Positions 1-7,320 of a DNA stretch of 7,331 nucleotides are shown piece by piece (positions within the stretch are counted from its first letter, which is position 1; every line of letters begins with the position of its first letter). Source of the DNA: Promethearchaeota archaeon CR_4 (GTDB lineage: Archaea > Asgardarchaeota > Lokiarchaeia > Sigyniarchaeales > CR-4); NCBI GenBank assembly GCA_001940655.1, contig MBAA01000082.1, positions 14,174-21,504 of the forward strand, in the 5' to 3' direction. The translations under genes and the position numbers were made by a program. Under the pieces are notes generated by a model. The model saw only the letters and a list, made by a program, of their open reading frames with translations. It was not told the DNA's origin and made no database searches.

Positions 1-1908
1 ATCCACTTTGCAAGTCCCTTTCTCAATGGTCTTTTTTGCCTCTTCTAACTTTATTGAAGGATATTCGGTTTGTTTTAATTGAATCTCTGCTTTTGATGTG
101 GAGTTCTCCAATGAAACAGGCGTTGGGGAGTTAACACCGGTAGGTGGGGTGTTCGGGAGAGTTATAGGAGATTTTGGCGAGCTTAAACCGGTAGGTGGGG
201 TGTTCGGGAGAGTTACAAGAGGTTTCGGCATAATCTTTGAGGACACGGGAATCTTCTGCCCATATACATCCTGCAAGGTAATGTCGTTCCCCAATTGTTT
301 CACAATGATGTCCTTACCACTCCACGAACGATCCACGTAATACTTACTCCCACCGAAACTAATACGCCCCGAAGATTCCACTCTCCGAAGTCCTTCTGAT
401 AGTTGGGATGGTTGTAATTTTGGTGAAGAGTTTACCGGGGAATTTGGTTTTGACGATTTCAGGTTGATGGAGGGAATTTTTAGGGGCGTTACTGTGGGTT
501 TTGGCAGGATCTTCACGGACACGGGGATATTTTGCCCATGGGCATCTTGAATGGTTATGGTGTTCCCCACCTGCTTTACTAAAAGGCTCTTACCGCCCCA
601 CGAGCGATCAACGTAATATTTTTTCCCGCCGAAACAAACACGCCCCCAAGCCTCCACTCTCCGGTAACCCTCTAATGGTCGAGAAGGCCGTGATTTAGAT
701 GAAAATCTTGCCGGGGGAATGACTTTAATCGATTTCGGGCCGGTGGAGGGTGTTTTGAGGGGATTTTCGGAGGATTTTGGCCTGATCTTCAAGTACACGG
801 GGATATTTTGCCCGCGGGCATCTAGAACGGTAATTCTGTTTCCCACCTGCTGTATGGTGATGATCTTGCCGCCCCACGAGCGATCCACGTAATAAATTCT
901 CCCACTGAAGCATACACGCCCTGACACGTCCACTTTTCGCGACTCCCCTGATGGTTGGGAAATCCGTGATTTTGATGATGATCTCACAGGGGGAATTGAT
1001 TTGGAAGATCTCAGGCCAATTGAGGAAGTTTTTGGAGGCATTGCGGGGGATTTTGGCAGGATTTTCGAGAACACGGGGATCTTCTGCCCACACGCGTCTT
1101 GAATGGTGATGGCGTTCCCCACTTGCTTTACGAAGAGCGTCTTGCCGTTCCACGAACGATCCACGTAATATCTTCTCCCACCGAAGCAGACACGCCCTGA
1201 CTCGTTCACTTTCCGTGATTCCCTAGATGTTAGAGAATTCTGTGAGTCTGGACGGATGGGAATGGTATTCTCTAATTTAATTAAGTCATTGATTTGGAAT
1301 AATAAGTCCCTAAACACTCGAGGTTTGATTCCCCCTTGTTTTAAGAAATTATAGAGTGTTGATATCTCTAAGTGTTTACCTGTATTCCGTGTTGTTCGAA
1401 AAATGCAGGCAGCGGCGAGAAGAAGGGGATTTCTGTCTTGTTCTTTGAATGCTAAGTTTTTCTTCACGTACATGAAAATTTGTTTGCTTTCTAGGGTGAG
1501 ATCTTTATCGGAATGTAATTGAAGTTTCTCGAGTATTGTTTCTATGGCCGTATTTTCTTCAAGGGTTAACGCGGGGAGTTGATCTCCCTTCTGGGGTGAA
1601 ATATTTGGACAATCTCGAGATTCTTGTAGTGAAGAGATATTCGGAATTTGCTTTTGTGATTCATCCCTTAATACAGCGAGAATACATTGGGCGAGATCCT
1701 TATTTTCAACGAGTTTTTGAAGGAGAGCAATCTCTCGGTCCTTTCGTGGTAATCGTGAAATTTGATCTTTCAACCATGTATTATCCGAAAATTTCGCTAG
1801 TGATATTTCAGGCGGAAGACCTAAATGCATGATTAATTTCGCGCCTAGTTCTTCCACGCTATCTGGGATTCCCTTCAAAATAATGGTCGATTTATTATTA
1901 AGCATCAT
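1..1908 (-). CDS. Repeat protein: TFIIB-like cyclin region plus four integrase-C-terminal-like barrels (3' end cut off)
   Basis: An open frame of 636 codons without a stop, leaving the window at base 1, so the protein is longer. It starts at ATG 1908, overlapping the SWIM stop codon as ATGA; a second in-frame ATG follows at 1905. Residues 1-116 are mostly helical and unrecognised. Residues ~117-216 match the helix order of one TFB/TFIIB cyclin repeat (AIETILEKLQLH, then AAACIFRTTR, then VFRDLLFQINDL). Four 92-residue units follow, their GR[VI] motifs starting at residues 238, 330, 422 and 514. Each core (GRVCFGGRRYYVDRSWNGK, then a ...NAITIQDA...IPV strand) resembles the SH3-like barrel ending IS481/Mu-type transposases. 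There is no DDE catalytic core. Linkers are rich in Pro, Ser and Lys. Hand-aligned units 1 and 3 differ in 20 of 42 core codons, about 12 of them silent, so the protein sequence is under selection. Function unknown; a multivalent DNA- or protein-binding scaffold is my guess. Confidence 0.88.
   Translation of the reverse strand, partial: MMLNNKSTIILKGIPDSVEELGAKLIMHLGLPPEISLAKFSDNTWLKDQISRLPRKDREIALLQKLVENKDLAQCILAVLRDESQKQIPNISSLQESRDCPNISPQKGDQLPALTLEENTAIETILEKLQLHSDKDLTLESKQIFMYVKKNLAFKEQDRNPLLLAAACIFRTTRNTGKHLEISTLYNFLKQGGIKPRVFRDLLFQINDLIKLENTIPIRPDSQNSLTSRESRKVNESGRVCFGGRRYYVDRSWNGKTLFVKQVGNAITIQDACGQKIPVFSKILPKSPAMPPKTSSIGLRSSKSIPPVRSSSKSRISQPSGESRKVDVSGRVCFSGRIYYVDRSWGGKIITIQQVGNRITVLDARGQNIPVYLKIRPKSSENPLKTPSTGPKSIKVIPPARFSSKSRPSRPLEGYRRVEAWGRVCFGGKKYYVDRSWGGKSLLVKQVGNTITIQDAHGQNIPVSVKILPKPTVTPLKIPSINLKSSKPNSPVNSSPKLQPSQLSEGLRRVESSGRISFGGSKYYVDRSWSGKDIIVKQLGNDITLQDVYGQKIPVSSKIMPKPLVTLPNTPPTGLSSPKSPITLPNTPPTGVNSPTPVSLENSTSKAEIQLKQTEYPSIKLEEAKKTIEKGTCKVD
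123..230 (-). repeat. Two tandem 51-bp repeats coding a Pro-rich linker
   Basis: A 29-base stretch is identical at 136-164 and 187-215, offset by 51 bases, with weaker similarity continuing on both sides to about 123-179 and 174-230. It encodes LPNTPPTG twice, 17 residues apart (residues 567-574 and 584-591 of the repeat protein), preceded by KPLVT or KSPIT. The copies are much closer to each other than the 276-bp units are, so this duplication is more recent. The offset is a multiple of three, so the frame is kept and the linker is lengthened. Confidence 0.93.
223..1215 (-). repeat. Four tandem in-frame 276-bp repeats (92 residues each)
   Basis: Read leftward, the units are 1215-940, 939-664, 663-388 and 387-223; the last is counted only to the end of its core. 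Spacing between equivalent codons is exactly 276 bases across all four. The motif YYVDRSW is invariant. The first ~55 residues of each unit form a conserved core ending near [LIM][RP]PK or LPK, and the remaining ~37 are a looser Pro/Ser/Lys-rich linker, still recognisably repeated (IPPVRSSSKSR, IPPARFSSKSR, NSPVNSSPKLQ) and leading into [RK][RK]V. The stretch before unit 1 is a degenerate linker about three residues shorter. Cores of units 1 and 3 are roughly 80% identical in both DNA and protein by hand count. The array arose by duplication of a single barrel-plus-linker module. Confidence 0.95.
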
Positions 1909-4019
1909 TTTTCCCCTACTATCGCTATGTCCTCATCAGTAAATATTTCTTCGAATGTTTTAAAATCACAAAGCGCCTCGTCGTAATCCTTTGCTGCTAA
2001 ATATCCCTTTTCTTGTAACCAGTTGGCGATTTTGCGAATAACTCGTACTTTCAACTGGAGATCTCCCATTGAAGCAGTTGGATCCTTAAAAAAATAAGTA
2101 TCGAAATATTCTGCGAACCCGATTATTGAAAGCATAGTTAGTCCGTTGGACATACAGAAACTCTTTTCCAAGGGGGTTGATCGGAAAACTTTGAATCCCA
2201 ATGGATTAACTGTCCCCTCGCCCTCACCCAGATACCCAGGTCCATACTTTTCTAGATAATCTTGATAATCCCTGAGGATGGACTTAGTTTTAGAGATATC
2301 AAAATCCCCCTTATCCTCTTGTTCTGCATAAAAATTATCCAATATTTTAGAGATCGTTAATCTTGAACTACAAGTATGGTGAATCTTTTCTCCGAAAGAG
2401 TGAGAGAATTGGGCTTTCTTTAAGGAGGTTACATTTTCGGGGATATTGATTGTTTCGGTCGTTTGAGTATGGCGCAAGCAAATGTGATATAATTCAATGA
2501 GATTAAACGAGAATTTCTGGACATCTGGACGGAAAAGCATGCGTTCCCCCTCTCTTGGAAGGACATCCTTGAGTTTAATTTGATCTGCATTTGATATGGG
2601 AGGGATATTAGCAGGTAGAGTTAGTTGTCCTTCTGAAACAGATAAGGAAAATGTGGAAGGAGCCGTATGAAGATCATAAAATTCAAATTTATTGCTTGGA
2701 GGCATGTATTCTGCCTTGAGAAGGGCTCGTCCGAGATCTTGTAATGATGATAGTGGGTGGATCTCAATTATGCGCTGCTTTGATTGGTCGACACTTTGAT
2801 TTGATTGGTCTATGCGAATATGATATAATTGTGTGTCACCTTCTACAAACGAACGAGGTTTCACTCGAGGAACGGTACACCCATCCGGTTTTTTAGAGTC
2901 GGGAATCTTTTGAGTTTCTGTTGTTAATACCCCCTCTCTCGGAATCTCGAGTGCGACTTTGCTCTCGGTAATGCTTTGTTGTTGCAATAACGGAATCTCT
3001 CTTTTTATTAATGGAGGTTCCTGTGGTAACACTTGGGGTGCAGGAAGAGGTTTTTTATTCTCTTTCAACCTTGTTAGGACTGCTTCCATATCCTGTTTCA
3101 ACGCCACTTGGACTGGGGGGAATGTGGCAACTGTTGCGGCGATATCTTGAATGCCTTTTTCAATGTTCGTTGGTAATTGCTTAAAATATTCAGCGATCAC
3201 TCTTCCCATATCATATTCTCCAATCAAAATTGGATCTCCCTTTTTGTGTTGTAGGACATTCTCTTCCATCTCTATTTCAGTTGAACTCTGATCGGCGAAA
3301 GGACTTTTGAGTGGAACTTCGCTTTGCCAAAAAGCAGCGTCCCAATTTCCTTCAACTGGTAGGAGTTGAGTGCCCGCTGTAACAGGAACAGTGTTTTTGA
3401 GGTTTTTATGTTGTTGGAGGATTTTTCGAGATCGATTTTGGTGGATCATCTCGAGGATCTGTTTTCGGGTTCGCCCCCGAAACTGAAATAACAACCAAGG
3501 ATTATTTTCAATCTGAGATGCAACGACATTCCAGGCCTGTCTGACATGGGCGCATAAATCTTGGTTTATCTTTTTCTCTTCTTGGCAGGAACACTTAATT
3601 TTAAGTGAGGAAAAAGATTGAGGCACCAGAGATTCTACAACTTTCACAAAAGGAGGTATCAAAGCATAATTAAGATAATCACCCTTTAAATAACCCTCCC
3701 ATAGTGCTTTCTTACTAAATTTGGCTGCTATTTCCTCCCACGTGGAATCCGGCATCAACTCCGATGTAATGGTAATTACAAATTTTTGATCACGAATTGT
3801 CAGGCAACCCGATGTCGTGTCACACCTTGCGTTTGAATAATTATAATAAGAGAAGTTTTGTCTTTCAACCTTCGACGAGTATTTTTTTATCCATGCTGGG
3901 AGAATCATCATCCATTTTTGACTCCACGATGCAGAATAGATTGGGTTAATGTATTTAGGTGGATAATAGATGACTAAGGGTTTTGAATAATAACGGCGAG
4001 GTGCTTGTCTCGGTGACAT
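1905..4019 (-). CDS. SWIM zinc-finger protein fused to a pRiA4b ORF-3-like region and helical tail
   Basis: A protein of 704 residues with at least three parts. Residues ~28-195 follow the SWIM-family layout: an SWSQKW block, a TWEEIAAKF helix, the zinc ligands C143, C145, C156 and H158 in CSCQEEKKINQDLCAH, and then FQFRGRTRKQILEMI. The family's usual glycine/arginine-rich block after the SW motif is poorly kept, and the Cys-to-Cys spacing (10) is longer than common. Residues ~225-231 (WDAAFWQ) also recall SWIM proteins. Residues ~300-390 are a Pro/Lys/Gln-rich linker. Residues ~396-515 resemble the pRiA4b ORF-3 fold (YHIRI, IEIHPLSSLQDLGRALL, LKDVLPREGERMLF). Residues ~575-690 are helix-rich, with a WLQEKGYL segment, like helical regions found after pRiA4b-type domains. 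SWIM domains bind DNA or proteins and commonly accompany SNF2 ATPases, so it is probably the partner of the upstream motor. SWIM is confident; the other two domains are moderate inferences. Confidence 0.9.
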   Translation of the reverse strand: MSPRQAPRRYYSKPLVIYYPPKYINPIYSASWSQKWMMILPAWIKKYSSKVERQNFSYYNYSNARCDTTSGCLTIRDQKFVITITSELMPDSTWEEIAAKFSKKALWEGYLKGDYLNYALIPPFVKVVESLVPQSFSSLKIKCSCQEEKKINQDLCAHVRQAWNVVASQIENNPWLLFQFRGRTRKQILEMIHQNRSRKILQQHKNLKNTVPVTAGTQLLPVEGNWDAAFWQSEVPLKSPFADQSSTEIEMEENVLQHKKGDPILIGEYDMGRVIAEYFKQLPTNIEKGIQDIAATVATFPPVQVALKQDMEAVLTRLKENKKPLPAPQVLPQEPPLIKREIPLLQQQSITESKVALEIPREGVLTTETQKIPDSKKPDGCTVPRVKPRSFVEGDTQLYHIRIDQSNQSVDQSKQRIIEIHPLSSLQDLGRALLKAEYMPPSNKFEFYDLHTAPSTFSLSVSEGQLTLPANIPPISNADQIKLKDVLPREGERMLFRPDVQKFSFNLIELYHICLRHTQTTETINIPENVTSLKKAQFSHSFGEKIHHTCSSRLTISKILDNFYAEQEDKGDFDISKTKSILRDYQDYLEKYGPGYLGEGEGTVNPLGFKVFRSTPLEKSFCMSNGLTMLSIIGFAEYFDTYFFKDPTASMGDLQLKVRVIRKIANWLQEKGYLAAKDYDEALCDFKTFEEIFTDEDIAIVGEK
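1913..1917 (-). promoter_or_regulatory. Purine-rich Shine-Dalgarno-like site for the repeat-protein gene
   Basis: On the minus strand AGGGG, within the last codons of the SWIM gene, precedes two adjacent in-frame ATGs. It is 4 bases from the first (1908) and 7 from the second (1905). The second has the more usual spacing; the first overlaps the stop codon as ATGA. The two starts differ by one methionine only, so the product hardly changes. The arrangement indicates translational coupling. Confidence 0.6.
2779..2810 (-). repeat. Short 21-bp-period duplication in the SWIM gene
   Basis: An 11-base stretch (tttgattggtc) occurs at 2779-2789 and again at 2800-2810. On the coding strand this gives a seven-residue duplication, DQSNQSV followed by DQSKQRI (residues 404-417), near the start of the pRiA4b-like region. 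It sits where pRiA4b-type domains tolerate loop variation, and is probably a small in-frame expansion in a loop. Confidence 0.7.
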
Positions 4020-4029
4020 TCTAAAATTT

Positions 4030-4034
4030 CTCCT
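4030..4034 (-). promoter_or_regulatory. Shine-Dalgarno-like site for the SWIM gene
   Basis: On the minus strand AGGAG lies within the end of the SNF2 gene: it overlaps the TAG stop codon (4035-4033) and stands 10 bases before the ATG at 4019. The overlap suggests that ribosomes finishing the SNF2 gene re-initiate on the SWIM gene. It supports 4019 as the start. Confidence 0.75.
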
Positions 4035-7000
4035 ATTCTTCTTCTATGATATTTTCTTGCTGGAGTGTAAAGATGGATCTTAATTGTTCTGTAGACATTT
4101 CTGTTAACCACGTCTCCCCCGTTCCAATTATATTCTCTGCTAATGCCCGTTTTTGTTCTAACATCTCATCAATATGTTCTTCCAGTGTTCCAACACATAT
4201 GAACTTATTTACGAGGACATTCTTGTGCTGTCCAATTCGGTAGGTTCGGTCGGTGGCTTGATTCTCTACCGCAGGATTCCACCAGCGATCGTAATGGAAA
4301 ACGTGATTAGCGGCTGTCAAATTGAGACCCACACCTCCGGCCTTGAGCGAAAGAATGAAGACCGCGGGTTGGGCACAAGGCGATTGAAACCGAGACACCA
4401 TCTCATCCCTTTGCGGTTGAGGAGTGCTCCCGTGAAGGAATAAGACTTCTACATGTAAGCGTTCTTGTATATAACTTTGGAGGAAAGTCCCCATCCCGAC
4501 AAATTGAGTGAATATTAATGCTTTTTCCCCCTCTGCTATGACCTCCTCTAGCATCTCTTCCAAACGAGTGAGCTTTCCAGAACGTCCGGCAAGTTTCCCT
4601 CCAGTTTTTAATACCAAATTTGGGTGATCACACACTTGCTTGAGTTTCATAAGGGTTGCGAGGATTAAGCCTTTCCGTTCGATTCCTTCGGCGTTCCCGA
4701 TCTTCCCCATCATTAGATCCACTAGCCCTTGATAAATTGATGCCTGTTCTGGTGTAATGTTGCAGCGGACTTTTGTTTCCACTTTTTCAGGCAAATCTTG
4801 GATTATCGTTTTATCTGTCTTGAGTCGACGCAGAATAAAGGGTTGGATGATACGTTTTAATACTCCTGCTTTATCATTATTCTGCATCTTGGCAATAGGG
4901 CGCTCAAAACTCGTGTGAAATTCTTTCTGCCCCCCAAGGTAACCCGGATTTAAAAAATCCATAATTGACCACAGTTCAGTAAGCCGATTTTCTACCGGTG
5001 TCCCCGTAAGGGCAAGTTTATGAATTCCCCTTAACAGCTTGATTGCTTGAGTTTGTTTTGTATTGTGATTTTTAATATTTTGAGCCTCGTCCACGATGAT
5101 GTAATTCCAATAGATGGGTAGCATTTCATCTATGTCCCGATGAACGAGGGAAAACGTTGTAAGGATTATATCCTTGGATTGAATTGTTTTTTCAAAATCT
5201 TTCCCTGTTTGGCGAGAATTTCCATGGTGGATGAGCACTTTGAGGGAAGAACTAAAGCGTTTCAACTCATGAAACCAATTACCCACAATAGACATTGGAC
5301 ACACGAGCAAGCTGGGCGGGGGAGTCTTTTTCGCGGAGTTCCATCTGTCCTTATCATGGAGGAGTAACGTGATGGTTTCGATGGTTTTACCCAAACCCAT
5401 ATCATCCGCGAGACACGCTCCAAATTGAAATTGCCGGAGAAAGGCTAACCACGACAAACCTCGTTCTTGATACGGACGAAGTATGCCTGTAAAGGTTTTT
5501 GGGACGTCCACTGGTGTTAGGGGTGAATTCGAGGAAAACTTCTCGAGCAACGTGTGGAGATTTCCAGTTCCTTCAAGGCCAACAACCCTTAGCCCCTCTG
5601 CAAGCATTTCCTGCCCAAGTCCCAATCGAAGAGCTTTTCCAAGAGTCATTTCAGAAGTACCTTTCTTTTTTTTCTGTAGGAGGGATAGAATCCGCTGTTG
5701 TTTATCCGGGTTTATTTCGACCCATGAATCTCGAAATCGAATCAAGGGGAGGTTTTTTTTGATTAATTTGGTGAATTCGTCTCCGGAAATTATTTCCTTC
5801 CCAATGGAAATCCTCCAGTCATAAGTTAGGAGACTTTCGGTGTTAAACCACGTGGAAAATTCATCGTAATCCACCGTATTTTTCTCCTCGTCTTTCGAGG
5901 TAATACGAAGAATTGCCCCAATATCTGTCCCTTGTGATCTCCACCATGGGGGCGCAATCACCCCTATATCATATTCTTCAAATCGATCCGACCAAGTTTT
6001 CAAAAAGTCATACGCTTGTTTAGTGGTCAACAAGATTTTTTCTGGACAAGGGGTCTCCAAGGCTTCATTAATAGGTCTATAATACGACCCCGCTTGGGCG
6101 AGTTTTTTTATAAAAAACTCTTGAGGATTCGCTAACGTGAAATGTGAAACACATAGGATTTCTTCCGTTATAGCCCAAATTTCTCGGGCTGGAATCATTA
6201 TGGTAGGTTGGGACGCGATTTGAAGGTGAAAATTCAGTTCCCACTGGTTTTCATCTGGTTTTTCTTTGGGAGGTTCCTCTAACCTTAAACATAATCGTAA
6301 TGGAGATTCCCGTTGGACTATCGGAGTTTGGCCATAATACTGAGCCACCTCCCTTGCTAGATTGCGAAGTAATTGTACCTCCCGCGAAACAAACGTGCTA
6401 CTATTACTAAAGTCCGATAGATTATTTCTCCCCAAAAGTAAGTCCTCTAACCAATCAAATGCAAGGGCCTCTTTTTGAGGGTCTCTCCGGCGATAATTAT
6501 ATCGCAGATCTGTCTCTTCATCGAATAGACACGTTTCCCAATTACCCGGTTTGTTGAACTCCTTGATTATTTCTTTCACTAGCCCTGTTAAAATCGCGTG
6601 TGAAAAAGTCTCCACTAAATATTCTTTAAGCGCGAGACGCGTCTCCTCACCTTTTATGATCTCTATTGGCGTCCAACAAGCAAAACATGCGGGAGGCATG
6701 GCTTGGGTTGCATTTTGCTTCCATTTTGAGGTTATGTTATCCCATAGAGGTAACCAAGAAGCTTCAAACGAGACCTGATTTCTTCCCCGTATTTCTTGAA
6801 CTGCAGGGACAATCTTTCGCCGAGTTCCCCAAAAAAGCGCCCCCTGCATCAGGTCAAGCCAGAATTTCAACGTGCTGCCACAAGTCATCTGGAGGAAACG
6901 ACTTTGGATTACTTTGACCAGTTTTATTAAAAAGTGGTACACCTCTTCCTTGGGTATGCAGATAGACGCAACCTTCCATAGTGCAAGTTGTTCAGGTGTT

Positions 7001-7320
7001 TTTGATTCTTTCTCAACCTCCCCTCTCGCATCGCATGAGGTGCAGGGATGATCCCCCCTTGTTGGAAGGCGAATTTCCTTCCATACGAAATACTCCTTAG
7101 ATCTCACACCCGTATCAAGACATTCCTTCAGAACCTTCTTCAATACATCTTGGGATATCATGAATGGGTGTAATGGAGCATTCATATGGCCTAATTGAGC
7201 TAATTTTCTTGCTTTTCTTCGATGTTGCAGAGCAGGATGAATTTGGTCGGTATCTTCTCCCCACACACAGAAATTGCTTTCAATGCCAGAACTAAACCAG
7301 AATGCTTGAAGAATCTTCAC
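4033..7320 (-). CDS. SWI2/SNF2-family DNA-dependent ATPase (helicase superfamily 2)
   Basis: A protein of 1095 residues that should use ATP to translocate on double-stranded DNA and displace bound proteins. The N-terminus (KILQAFW, then a CVWGE motif) fits the usual opening of prokaryotic SNF2 proteins. Residues ~425-560 look like the SNF2-associated domain DUF3670 (QAYDFLK, then PPWW). The motor begins near residue 609. It shows Walker A DDMGLGKT (639-646, K645), a DEAQ box (744-747), LTGTP (771-775), the second lobe with LIFTQF (935-940), SLKAGGVGLNL (991-1001) and motif VI QATDRTYRIGQ (1021-1031). The tail carries the family's GETWLTEMS. All catalytic motifs are intact. The next gene starts 13 bases downstream and encodes a SWIM protein, the usual partner. 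The start used is GTG at 7320. The frame stays open through three more codons (Trp-Lys-Pro) to the right edge, and the ATG at 7330 is out of frame, so the true start may lie outside. The cellular role is unknown. Confidence 0.97.
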   Translation of the reverse strand: MKILQAFWFSSGIESNFCVWGEDTDQIHPALQHRRKARKLAQLGHMNAPLHPFMISQDVLKKVLKECLDTGVRSKEYFVWKEIRLPTRGDHPCTSCDARGEVEKESKTPEQLALWKVASICIPKEEVYHFLIKLVKVIQSRFLQMTCGSTLKFWLDLMQGALFWGTRRKIVPAVQEIRGRNQVSFEASWLPLWDNITSKWKQNATQAMPPACFACWTPIEIIKGEETRLALKEYLVETFSHAILTGLVKEIIKEFNKPGNWETCLFDEETDLRYNYRRRDPQKEALAFDWLEDLLLGRNNLSDFSNSSTFVSREVQLLRNLAREVAQYYGQTPIVQRESPLRLCLRLEEPPKEKPDENQWELNFHLQIASQPTIMIPAREIWAITEEILCVSHFTLANPQEFFIKKLAQAGSYYRPINEALETPCPEKILLTTKQAYDFLKTWSDRFEEYDIGVIAPPWWRSQGTDIGAILRITSKDEEKNTVDYDEFSTWFNTESLLTYDWRISIGKEIISGDEFTKLIKKNLPLIRFRDSWVEINPDKQQRILSLLQKKKKGTSEMTLGKALRLGLGQEMLAEGLRVVGLEGTGNLHTLLEKFSSNSPLTPVDVPKTFTGILRPYQERGLSWLAFLRQFQFGACLADDMGLGKTIETITLLLHDKDRWNSAKKTPPPSLLVCPMSIVGNWFHELKRFSSSLKVLIHHGNSRQTGKDFEKTIQSKDIILTTFSLVHRDIDEMLPIYWNYIIVDEAQNIKNHNTKQTQAIKLLRGIHKLALTGTPVENRLTELWSIMDFLNPGYLGGQKEFHTSFERPIAKMQNNDKAGVLKRIIQPFILRRLKTDKTIIQDLPEKVETKVRCNITPEQASIYQGLVDLMMGKIGNAEGIERKGLILATLMKLKQVCDHPNLVLKTGGKLAGRSGKLTRLEEMLEEVIAEGEKALIFTQFVGMGTFLQSYIQERLHVEVLFLHGSTPQPQRDEMVSRFQSPCAQPAVFILSLKAGGVGLNLTAANHVFHYDRWWNPAVENQATDRTYRIGQHKNVLVNKFICVGTLEEHIDEMLEQKRALAENIIGTGETWLTEMSTEQLRSIFTLQQENIIEEE

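Noticed and set aside
98..340. A plus-strand open frame with a repeated GGVFGRV motif
   Set aside because: It is the antisense reading of the 51-bp linker duplication in the minus-strand gene.
725..1153. A 142-codon open frame on the minus strand inside the repeat region
   Set aside because: It is an alternative frame of the 636-codon gene; its apparent repeats mirror the 276-bp units, and its product has no recognisable features.
223..1215. A CRISPR array or transposon-end repeats
   Set aside because: The unit is 276 bases long, in frame, and diverges mainly at silent positions, so it is a coding repeat; there are no short repeats with unique spacers.
223..1215. A decayed or intact IS481-type transposase
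   Set aside because: Only the C-terminal barrel is recognisable, four times over; there is no DDE core and there are no terminal inverted repeats, and the frame is fully open.
1536..1832. A 98-codon plus-strand open frame
   Set aside because: It lies antisense to the N-terminal part of the repeat-protein gene, has no ribosome site that I can see, and shows no family motif.
5666..5760. Two runs of eight T (A8 on the coding strand) at 5666-5673 and 5753-5760 as frameshift sites in the SNF2 gene
   Set aside because: The frame runs straight through both into intact helicase motifs, and no useful alternative frame follows.
6674..7044. CxxC pairs in the SNF2 protein (C93/C96 and C212/C215) as a zinc finger
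   Set aside because: The second pair lies in an AMPPACFAC stretch at a place where homologues commonly have a single cysteine, and the first is in a loop; a shared metal site cannot be supported from sequence alone.
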